This document shows, one piece after another, positions 1 through 8,900 of a DNA stretch of 12,225 bases (positions are counted from its first letter, which is position 1; the number at the start of each line of letters is the position of its first letter). Source of the DNA: a bacterium. Lineage in GTDB: Bacteria; Planctomycetota; J058; JAJDCP01. The notes below the pieces were generated by a model. The model worked only from the letters and a program-made list of their open reading frames with translations. It was not told the DNA's origin and did not search any database. Where the stretch lies: the NCBI GenBank assembly GCA_030428695.1, contig JAUIEM010000308.1, positions 1 to 12,225 on the forward strand. The letters run 5' to 3'. The position numbers and the translations under genes are program-made.

Positions 1-1635
1 CTACCAGCTGTAGAATCCCTGCCCGCTCTTCTTGCCGAGCTTGCCCTCTTCGACAAGTCTGCGCAGGAGCTCCGGCGGGCGGAAGGCCTCGCTCCCGAGC
101 TGCTCATAGAGATACTCGGCGATCGCGAGACGGACGTCCAGCCCCACATGATCGGTCAGCTTGAGCGGACCCATGGGGTGTTTATAGCCAATTTCCATCG
201 CTCTATCGATATCTTCGGCTGAGGCGACTTCGCTCTCGAGCATACGGATCGCTTCCATCGCCAGGCAGATGCCGAGCCGACTGCTCGCGAAGCCGGGCGA
301 GTCCTTGACCGTGATGTTGGTGCGCCCGAGCAGCTCGCCGATCTTGTGCACCTCTTCGAGCACGGTCTCGTCGAGCCGGTCGTGCGTGACGATCTCGAGC
401 AGCTCGATGGCCGTCGGCGGGTTGAAGAAGTGCATGCCGATCACCCGCGGCGCGGCGCCGGACGCTTCCGCGATCTCGGTGACCGAGAGTGAGGAGGTGT
501 TCGTCGCCAGGATCGCCCGGTCGGGGGCGGTCTCGACGAGCTGCGTAAACACCTCCTTCTTGATCGCGATATCCTCGGCGACCGCCTCGATCACCAGGTC
601 GGCCATCGCCGCCGCCAGGGTGAGGTCGGGCTCGGTCTTGAGGTTGTTCAGCGTAGTGATGGCGAGGCTGCGCTCGATCTTCCCCTTGTCGACGGCCTTG
701 TTGAGCCGGTCCATCGTCTTCTCCAGGGCCCGCGACAGCGCGTCCTCGGAGATGTCGTTCAGCACGACGCTGAAGCCCGACTGGGCGGCGAGCATCGCGA
801 TCCCCGCGCCCATCGTGCCGGCGCCGACCACGCAGATGGTCTTGACCGCGCTGCCCTCGAGCTGCTTGACCCGCTTCGACTTCGACTGCTTGGCGAGGAA
901 GTCGCCCATCCGCTTGGCCTTGGTCTCGGAGTCGAACAGGAAGCTCTGGGCCAGGGTCGCGGCCTCGGACTGGTAGGGCACCTCGTCGAGCCGCATCACG
1001 CGTTTGGCGAGGGTGATCGCCTCCGCGCCCTTCTTGACGATCGTATCCGCGAGGCGCTGCGCGGTCTTCGCGAGGTCGCTCGGCTCGACCACCTCGGTGA
1101 CCAGCCCGATCTCGAGCGCCCGCTCGGCGTTGAAGCGGCCGCCGGTGAAGATGATCTCCCGCGCGACGCCGCGCCCGACGATCGCGGGCAGGCGGTGGGT
1201 GGCGCCGGCGCCCGGGATGATGCCGAGGTTGACCTCGGGCTGGGCGAACAGCGCCTTCTCGGAGGCGATCCGGATGTCGCAGGCCAGCGCGAGCTCCATG
1301 CCGCCGCCGAAGCAGAAGCCGTTGATCGCCGCGATGGTGACGAAGGGGAAGCCGGCGATGCGGTCGAACAGCGCGGCGTTGATCGCCTTGAGCGCATCGC
1401 CGCCCTTGCGGTCCTTGAGCTGCGCGATATCCGCCCCAGCGACGAAGGCCCGGCCGCCCGCCCCGGAGAAGACCAGGACGCAGTCGGTGTGCTCACGCTC
1501 GAGGATGCCCATCAGCGCGTGCAGCTCGTCGACCATCTCCTGGGTGATCGCGTTGAGCTTCTGCGGCCGGTTCAGGGTGATGGTGACGACCCGTCCGGTC
1601 CTGGCGACCTCGAGGTTCTCGTAGGAAGGAAACAT
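1..1635 (-). CDS. Enoyl-CoA hydratase / 3-hydroxyacyl-CoA dehydrogenase fusion protein
   Basis: A 544-residue bifunctional beta-oxidation enzyme. Residues 1-250 are a crotonase domain with both catalytic glutamates, E114 (in GGGMELAL) and E134 (in QPEVNLG), and an oxyanion-loop AGADI at 66-70, so hydration of a 2-enoyl-CoA is expected. After a basic linker (about 246-264), residues 265-544 form an NAD-dependent 3-hydroxyacyl-CoA dehydrogenase with the Rossmann motif GAGTMG (271-276), NTSS (379-382) and the His-Glu pair H402/E414. The asparagine usual in PGFxxNR is serine here (S452). The domain order is that of FadB/FadJ, but the protein is about 170 residues shorter and has a single dehydrogenase C-domain. 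It lies 93 bp downstream of boxB on the same strand, so I infer it acts on dehydroadipyl-CoA and 3-hydroxyadipyl-CoA after ring opening. The upstream sequence has only a weak Shine-Dalgarno, but the start fits the family N-terminus. The stop codon TAG occupies bases 1-3, so the gene is complete. Confidence 0.93.
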   Translation of the reverse strand: MFPSYENLEVARTGRVVTITLNRPQKLNAITQEMVDELHALMGILEREHTDCVLVFSGAGGRAFVAGADIAQLKDRKGGDALKAINAALFDRIAGFPFVTIAAINGFCFGGGMELALACDIRIASEKALFAQPEVNLGIIPGAGATHRLPAIVGRGVAREIIFTGGRFNAERALEIGLVTEVVEPSDLAKTAQRLADTIVKKGAEAITLAKRVMRLDEVPYQSEAATLAQSFLFDSETKAKRMGDFLAKQSKSKRVKQLEGSAVKTICVVGAGTMGAGIAMLAAQSGFSVVLNDISEDALSRALEKTMDRLNKAVDKGKIERSLAITTLNNLKTEPDLTLAAAMADLVIEAVAEDIAIKKEVFTQLVETAPDRAILATNTSSLSVTEIAEASGAAPRVIGMHFFNPPTAIELLEIVTHDRLDETVLEEVHKIGELLGRTNITVKDSPGFASSRLGICLAMEAIRMLESEVASAEDIDRAMEIGYKHPMGPLKLTDHVGLDVRLAIAEYLYEQLGSEAFRPPELLRRLVEEGKLGKKSGQGFYSW

Positions 1636-1712
1636 GGCTGCGTATCCGGAGATGGGGAGGCTGAGGGCGCGCCCCCTTCCCCTCCAGGAGGCGCCCGGAC
1701 CAGCGGCTCTGC

Positions 1713-1727
1713 CGCGGAAGATCCGCG
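1713..1727 (-). other. Small hairpin after boxB
   Basis: A perfect 6-bp stem with a 3-base loop (CGCGGA TCT TCCGCG on the minus strand) begins one base after the boxB stop codon. No T-run follows, so it is not a standard intrinsic terminator. It could stabilise the 3' end of a processed boxCB transcript or lower read-through into the fusion gene. The rest of the 93-bp gap (1636-1728) is GC-rich, with longer imperfect pairing (1665-1670 with 1691-1696) and no clear promoter. Confidence 0.35.
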
Positions 1728-1728
1728 T

Positions 1729-4793
<3,065 letters not shown>

Positions 4794-4879
4794 GGACTCG
4801 ACTCCGACGACGCGGCCCCGGAGTTCCGGCGTCGCGGACCGGAGCGGAGGCCGCGGTGTTCCTCGGTTGCGACCGGCAC

Positions 4880-4908
4880 ATTCTACGCCAAGAGGCGGCC
4901 GGAAGCCA
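4880..4908 (-). promoter_or_regulatory. Possible promoter of the box operon
   Basis: In the 147-bp gap between hflX and boxC the minus strand carries TAGAAT (4885-4880), 5 of 6 matches to a -10 box. The position 17 bases upstream (TGGCTT) is a poor -35, so an activator or another sigma factor would be needed. It would give a leader of about 80 bases. No good terminator for hflX is visible in the same gap, so read-through from hflX cannot be excluded. Confidence 0.25.
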
Positions 4909-4940
4909 CCCTTGTGTTCAGTGCGGAGAAGGCCCGACGG

Positions 4941-6263
4941 TCAGGGGAGGGTCGCTTCCAACTCGCGGTCGGAGCAGGCTTCGAGGCTGATCACCGCCTG
5001 CTCGGGGAGCATGTTGCGCAGGCGGCCCTGCTGCTCGGGGTTCAGCCAGGCGGTGACGTAGTGGGTCTCGGCCTCGAGGCGGTCGGAGACCACCTCGCAG
5101 CCCGCTTTCAGCCAGGCCAGGGTGCGGCCGTCGGCGGCGGGCAGCTCGACCCGCACCAGCACCTTGTCCTTGCGGAGGATCGCGAGCACGCGGCGCTCGA
5201 GCAGGTCGATGCCCTCGCCGGTCTTCGCGCTGACGAACAGCGCCCCGTCGCCGGCCAGCGCGGTGCGAATGGTCGGCTCGATCGCGTCGAGCTTGTTGAA
5301 GACCAGCAGGCTCGGGTTGTCGGCCGCCCCGATCTGTTTGAGCACGTCCTCGACCGCGGCCTGCATCGCCGGGGCGTGCGGGTCGCTGCCGTCGATGACG
5401 TGCAGGATCAGGTCGGCCGAGCCGATCTCTTCGAGGGTCGCGTGGAAGGACTCGACCAGGTGGTGGGGGAGGTCGCGGATGAAGCCGACGGTGTCGCTGA
5501 GCACCGCGCTCTGGTTGCGCGGCAGCTTCCACACCCGGGTGCGGGTGTCGAGGGTCTTGAACAGCATGTCCGCGACCGCGGCGGAGCCGTCCGCGAGCCG
5601 GTTGAACAGGCTCGACTTGCCCGCGTTGGTGTAGCCGACCAGGGCGATCGCGAAGGTCGCGCGCTTCTTGACCATGCGCTGGCGGCGCTGGCGGATGGTC
5701 TCGAGCTCGGCCTGGATGTCGCGGATGGTCTTGCCGATGATCCGCCGGTCGAGCTCGATCTGCTTCTCACCCTCACCGCCGCGCAGCCCGACGCCACCGC
5801 GGACGCGCGAGAAGTGCGTCCACATCCGCTTCAGCCGGGGCAGGATGTACTCGAGCCGCGCGAGCTCGACCTGCAGCCGCGCCTGGTGCGTCTGGGCGTG
5901 GCGCGAGAAGATGTCGAGGATCAGCTCGGTGCGGTCGATCACCCGGGCGCCGGTCGCGCTCTCGAGGTTCTTGACCTGGCTCGGGCTGAGATCCTGGTCG
6001 CACAGGACGTGCTTGACGCCGGCGCCGTCGAGCAGCGCCTTGAGCTCCTCGACCTTGCCGCGCCCGAGGTGGGTCGCCCGGTCGGGCCGCACCAGGCGCT
6101 GGGTCAGCTCGCCGACGACCTCGGCCTCGGCGGTCTCGGCCAGGCGCCGCAGCTCGGAGAAGGGGTCGGGGTCGTGGTCGACCCCCGGCGCCTTCGGCAG
6201 CACGCTGATCAACACCGCGCGCACGCCGGCTTCCAGGTTCTTGGTCAGGTAGAATTGTTCCAT
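4941..6263 (-). CDS. hflX: GTPase HflX
   Basis: A 440-residue GTPase of the Obg-HflX group. In characterised bacteria it binds 50S and 70S ribosomes and splits or rescues stalled ones. The N-terminal HflX domain (1-200) includes RPDRATHLGRGKVEEL (59-74) and the basic block with LPRLKRMWTHFSRVRGG (141-157), GLRGGEGEKQIELDRR (159-174) and a helical arm. The G domain has G1 GYTNAGKS (210-217), the switch region around TLDTRTR (237-243), G3 DTVGF (257-261), G4 NKLD (323-326) and G5 SAK (345-347). The length is close to the E. coli protein (about 426). The frame stays open 242 codons further upstream, but that stretch is low-complexity and unlike HflX, so the ATG at 6263-6261, preceded by GAGAGGG, is the start. 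hfq, the neighbour of hflX in many genomes, is absent here. Confidence 0.96.
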   Translation of the reverse strand: MEQFYLTKNLEAGVRAVLISVLPKAPGVDHDPDPFSELRRLAETAEAEVVGELTQRLVRPDRATHLGRGKVEELKALLDGAGVKHVLCDQDLSPSQVKNLESATGARVIDRTELILDIFSRHAQTHQARLQVELARLEYILPRLKRMWTHFSRVRGGVGLRGGEGEKQIELDRRIIGKTIRDIQAELETIRQRRQRMVKKRATFAIALVGYTNAGKSSLFNRLADGSAAVADMLFKTLDTRTRVWKLPRNQSAVLSDTVGFIRDLPHHLVESFHATLEEIGSADLILHVIDGSDPHAPAMQAAVEDVLKQIGAADNPSLLVFNKLDAIEPTIRTALAGDGALFVSAKTGEGIDLLERRVLAILRKDKVLVRVELPAADGRTLAWLKAGCEVVSDRLEAETHYVTAWLNPEQQGRLRNMLPEQAVISLEACSDRELEATLP

Positions 6264-6292
6264 ACAGAGCGCCCTCTCGGCGGTACCCCCGC

Positions 6293-6321
6293 AGTCTAAC
6301 CGGCCGCTGGAGGCAGAGGAA
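6293..6321 (-). promoter_or_regulatory. Possible hflX promoter
   Basis: The minus strand has TAGACT (6298-6293), 4 of 6 matches to a -10 box, placed to give a leader of about 20-25 bases that contains the GAGAGGG site. The matching -35 (TTCCTC, 17 bases further up) is weak. The same -10 hexamer appears in the opposite direction upstream of the queD-like gene. Confidence 0.3.
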
Positions 6322-6401
6322 GCGCGATCGGTCCCGGGCGGCCGGGATCCCGCTGGCGGCGCGGCTCGCCGGCCCGGGAGGGGGGCGCGATCCGGAGGGG
6401 G

Positions 6402-6414
6402 TGGCGTCGCGCAC
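6402..6414 (+). repeat. Direct repeat copy 1 in the divergent intergenic region
   Basis: TGGCGTCGCGCAC occurs here and again exactly 69 bp on. Weaker similarity extends about 12 bases to the left. GATCCGG (6389-6395) and CCGGATC (6416-6422) form a 7-bp inverted repeat around this copy. It lies in the 273-bp gap between two divergent genes, where I see no small gene. It may be an operator or a degenerate genomic repeat. Confidence 0.5.
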
Positions 6415-6470
6415 GCCGGATCCGTGGCGCTGCCCGTCGCGGTCCGGCAGAGGCGTCCGCCCCGACGGGT

Positions 6471-6483
6471 TGGCGTCGCGCAC
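6471..6483 (+). repeat. Direct repeat copy 2 in the divergent intergenic region
   Basis: Second exact copy of TGGCGTCGCGCAC, 18 bases before the predicted -35 box of the queD-like gene. Unlike the first copy it is not flanked by the GATCCGG inverted repeat. Its position is compatible with an upstream regulatory site, but no protein partner can be named. Confidence 0.5.
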
Positions 6484-6500
6484 CACTCTGCTGGCGGATC

Positions 6501-6529
6501 TTGCCGCCGCCCTCCGGCGCGAGTAGACT
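6501..6529 (+). promoter_or_regulatory. Predicted promoter of the queD-like gene, giving a leaderless mRNA
   Basis: TTGCCG (6501-6506), a 17-bp spacer and TAGACT (6524-6529) each match the sigma-70-type consensus at 4 of 6 positions. Transcription would begin at about 6536-6537, which is the ATG itself. There is no purine-rich ribosome binding site before that ATG, which agrees with a leaderless transcript. Confidence 0.5.
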
Positions 6530-6536
6530 CGTGCGC

Positions 6537-6938
6537 ATGTACCGCATCGCGAAGGACATCCGCTTCTGCTACGGGCATCGCCTGCGCCGTCACGGGGGCA
6601 AGTGTCGTCACCTCCACGGGCACAACGCCCGGGTCGAGGTGGTGCTCGCCGCCGCGCAGCTCGACGAGCAGTCGATGGTGTGCGACTTCGCCGAGGTCAA
6701 GGCCCAGGTCGGGCGCTGGCTCGATTCTTGCTGGGACCATCGCCTGCTGCTCGAACGTGGGGACCCCCTGATTGCCGTACTGCGCGAGGCTGGAGAAGAG
6801 CTGGTCGAGGTGCCCGAGGCCCCGACCGCCGAGAATCTCGCGCGCTGGATCTTCGAGCACGCCCGGACCGCCGGGCTGCCTGTCGCAGAGGTCCGGTTCT
6901 GGGAAACCCCCGGCTCGATGGCGAGCTATTCGGCTTGA
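6537..6938 (+). CDS. 6-carboxytetrahydropterin / 6-pyruvoyltetrahydropterin synthase family protein (QueD-like)
   Basis: A 133-residue protein of the QueD/PTPS fold. Zinc ligands are H14 (CYGHRL), H27 and H29 (HLHGHN), with the catalytic cysteine C23 four residues before H27. Also present are the DFAEVK block (50-55), DH at 67-68, PTAEN (96-100) and the pterin-anchoring glutamate E123 in ETPGSMASY. QueD turns dihydroneopterin triphosphate into 6-carboxytetrahydropterin, the first committed step to queuosine and other 7-deazapurines. Related PTPS enzymes make 6-pyruvoyltetrahydropterin. The length is typical of bacterial QueD (about 120-140). No queC, queE or folE is nearby, so the exact product is inferred. 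ATG at 6537 is taken as the start. An in-frame GTG at 6531 would add two residues, but the promoter lies too close for it to be transcribed. Confidence 0.87.
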   Translation: MYRIAKDIRFCYGHRLRRHGGKCRHLHGHNARVEVVLAAAQLDEQSMVCDFAEVKAQVGRWLDSCWDHRLLLERGDPLIAVLREAGEELVEVPEAPTAENLARWIFEHARTAGLPVAEVRFWETPGSMASYSA

Positions 6939-7007
6939 GCTGACATCGCGATCTGAATGGAGCCCCGCTCCGGCGCGTCGACCCTTCACGGGGCCTCTCG
7001 CGCGGTG

Positions 7008-7029
7008 CGGGAGCCCTGCCCTCCCGTTT
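7008..7029 (+). terminator. Weak intrinsic terminator candidate after the queD-like gene
   Basis: CGGGAG (7008-7013), a 7-base loop and CTCCCG (7021-7026), followed by TTT. A G-U pair could lengthen the stem to 7. The T-run is short and forms the start of the next gene's -35 box. The rest of the gap (6939-7007) holds one small hairpin (GGAGC/GCTCC at 6959-6971) and nothing else I recognise. Confidence 0.35.
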
Positions 7030-7057
7030 GACAGAGCGGCGCGTCATCCTGTATCGT
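7028..7057 (+). promoter_or_regulatory. Predicted promoter of the ABC transporter operon
   Basis: A perfect TTGACA (7028-7033), an 18-bp spacer and TATCGT (7052-7057, 4 of 6). It is the best sigma-70-type promoter in the window. The start would be near 7064, leaving a leader of about 70 bases. That leader contains a perfect 6-bp inverted repeat CGCGGC/GCCGCG (7084-7089 and 7099-7104) before the ribosome binding site. Confidence 0.6.
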
Positions 7058-7119
7058 CGCGTCACATATCGGAACTACCACCTCGCGGCTGTCTGTCGGC
7101 CGCGGGCTTCTGGCAGAGT

Positions 7120-7125
7120 AAGGAG
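7120..7125 (+). promoter_or_regulatory. Ribosome binding site for a GTG start
   Basis: AAGGAG lies 8 bases before GTG at 7134. This supports the GTG start, which begins an intact signal peptide. No ATG start is available at the right place. Confidence 0.8.
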
Positions 7126-7133
7126 TAGAGATA

Positions 7134-8780
7134 GTGCGGACCAGACATCTGGGCCTGTTCCTGGCCCTGGCTTTTGCTTTCAGCGCGCCCGTCGTCGCGC
7201 AGGACGATCTGGAAGATCCCTCGGGCGGCGGCATCACCACGGTCGACACATACAGCTTCGTGCCGTCCGAGACCCTCCCGCCCGTCGAAGGCACCAGCAA
7301 CTACACGTGGGACGGCACGGTCGTCTTCCCGATCAACCTGTGGATCGGCTGGGCTCCGATCATCATGGCCAATGGCGGCCTCGAGCCCAGTGAAGAGAGC
7401 GTCTTCTTCCAGGACTACGGCTTCAAGGTCAAGCTCGTGATCGTCGACGACCCGATCAAGGCGCGCGACGGTTTCGCCCAGGGCGAGTACCACATCCTCT
7501 GGGGAACGCTGGACATGATGGCGCTGTTCGCGCCGCAGCTCGCCCAGGACAGCCGGACCGGCCTGCGCATCTTCCAGCAGGTCGATTGGTCGAACGGCGG
7601 CGACGGCATCGTCGCGCGCGGCGACATCAAGTCGATCAACGACCTGCGCCCGGACGCGAACGGCAACCTGAAGTCGGTCGCCCTGGCCGAGTCCTCGCCG
7701 TCGCACTACTTCCTGCTCAACCTGCTGTACTACGCGGGCATCAGCCCCGACCAGGTCAACTTCATGTTCACCGGTGACGCCTTCCAGGCCGCCAAGGCCT
7801 TCGTCTCCGACGATCAGATCGACGCCTGCGTCAGCTGGGCCCCGGACATCTACAACATCTCCGACCCCGAGAAGAGCGGCATCCCCGACGCCAAGCTGGT
7901 CGCCAGCACCGCCGAGGCCAAGCGCATCATCGCCGACGTGTGGGCCGCCCGCGCCGACTTCGCCCGCGACCATCCCGAGATCATCAAGAGCCTGGTCCAG
8001 GGCATCTTCGACGGCATGACGATGTGCAAGGACGACTGGGAGACCGCGGCGATGCTGTTCGACAGCTCGTTCGATCTGCCCGAAGGCGTCGCCAACGAGA
8101 TGTCCCTCGACGCGCACCTGACCAACTACAAGGAGAACTTCGAGTTCTTCTGTAATCGGAACAACCCGAGCAACTTCGAGAGCACCTGGGACAACATCTG
8201 CACGATCTACAACCGCGCCGGCTACCTCGCCGAGCCGGTGGCCTGGGACCAGGTCTCCGACAACAGCATCCTGATGGAGCTGCAGGAGACCTACGCGGCG
8301 AACAACGCGCACAACGCCGACGAGTACAAGAACGCGCCGCCGTCCCCGGACATCGACGTCGTGATGGAAGAGGGCCAGGAAGTCGTCACCCGCGCGGTGT
8401 ACATCCACTTCGAGCCCAACCGCTTCAACGTCGACTACGAGTACGACCCCTCCTCGGAGCAGGTGATCAAAGAGATCGCGCTGATGGCCGACCAGTTCGG
8501 CGACGCCGTCATCGTGATCACCGGTCACGCCGACCGCTCGATGTACGACCAGGCGATGGGGGAAGGCGAGGCCTTCTTCAACGCCCACGCGTCCCGCGTC
8601 AAGCGCCTGTCCGAGAACCGTGCCCGCGGTGTCCTGAGCGCCCTGATGGACAAGTACCCCGTCTTCAAGGAGCAGAAGGACAAGTTCTTCACCAAGGGTG
8701 AGGGCTGGGAACAGCCGCTCGAGACCGACGCCAAGAGCCGTCGCGTCGAGGTGAAGATCCTGACGATGGAAAGCGAGTGA
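7134..8780 (+). CDS. Periplasmic ABC substrate-binding protein (NMT1/SsuA type) fused to a C-terminal OmpA-like domain
   Basis: A 548-residue exported protein. A signal peptide (1-22, cleavage after PVVA) lacks a lipobox cysteine. Residues about 60-400 resemble the NMT1/SsuA/TauA binding-protein fold: INLWIGWAPIIMANGG (67-82), a loop ending in LWGTLDMMA (122-130), a DGIVARGDIKSINDLR segment (157-172) and ADFARDHPEIIKSLVQGI (274-291). Four cysteines (232, 298, 340, 356) could form disulfides. Residues about 418-545 are an OmpA-like domain: IHFEPNRFNV (424-433), ITGHAD (462-467), RLSENRARGV (491-500) and SRRVEVKI (535-542). The peptidoglycan-contacting D467 and R496 are kept, with about 14 extra residues between them. 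It is the first gene of the transporter operon, so it probably delivers a solute to the permease while held at the cell wall. The substrate cannot be told; aromatic acids, sulfonates, nitrate-like anions and pyrimidines all occur in this family. Confidence 0.88.
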   Translation: MRTRHLGLFLALAFAFSAPVVAQDDLEDPSGGGITTVDTYSFVPSETLPPVEGTSNYTWDGTVVFPINLWIGWAPIIMANGGLEPSEESVFFQDYGFKVKLVIVDDPIKARDGFAQGEYHILWGTLDMMALFAPQLAQDSRTGLRIFQQVDWSNGGDGIVARGDIKSINDLRPDANGNLKSVALAESSPSHYFLLNLLYYAGISPDQVNFMFTGDAFQAAKAFVSDDQIDACVSWAPDIYNISDPEKSGIPDAKLVASTAEAKRIIADVWAARADFARDHPEIIKSLVQGIFDGMTMCKDDWETAAMLFDSSFDLPEGVANEMSLDAHLTNYKENFEFFCNRNNPSNFESTWDNICTIYNRAGYLAEPVAWDQVSDNSILMELQETYAANNAHNADEYKNAPPSPDIDVVMEEGQEVVTRAVYIHFEPNRFNVDYEYDPSSEQVIKEIALMADQFGDAVIVITGHADRSMYDQAMGEGEAFFNAHASRVKRLSENRARGVLSALMDKYPVFKEQKDKFFTKGEGWEQPLETDAKSRRVEVKILTMESE

Positions 8781-8808
8781 TCCGCTTCTGACCGTTGGAC
8801 CTCCACGC

Positions 8809-8834
8809 ACAGGCTCCGGTTGTCCGGAGCCTGT
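8809..8834 (+). other. Perfect 11-bp intercistronic hairpin
   Basis: ACAGGCTCCGG, a TTGT loop, then CCGGAGCCTGT, 28 bases after the binding-protein stop and 66 bases before the permease start. No T-run follows, so strong termination is unlikely. In binding-protein operons such hairpins can protect the upstream message from 3' exonucleases, raising the binding protein over the membrane parts. That role is inferred here. Confidence 0.65.
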
Positions 8835-8900
8835 CGCGATGGCAAGGCGCGCCGACGCTGAGCGGGCGGCGCGCACCACACAATCCTGAAGGAGCAGGCG

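Noticed and set aside
1656..1700. A terminator between boxB and the fusion gene (GGGCGC/GCGCCC arms)
   Set aside because: The loop is 20 bases and no T-run follows on the minus strand, so it does not look like an intrinsic terminator.
6301..6500. A small protein gene in the hflX/queD gap
   Set aside because: Open frames exist on both strands but lack a ribosome binding site and consist of Arg/Pro/Gly-rich sequence expected from GC-rich non-coding DNA.
6264..6989. A 242-residue N-terminal extension of HflX
   Set aside because: The added sequence is Arg/Pro/Ala-rich, unlike HflX, overlaps the queD-like gene and its promoter, and the ATG at 6263 gives a normal-length HflX.
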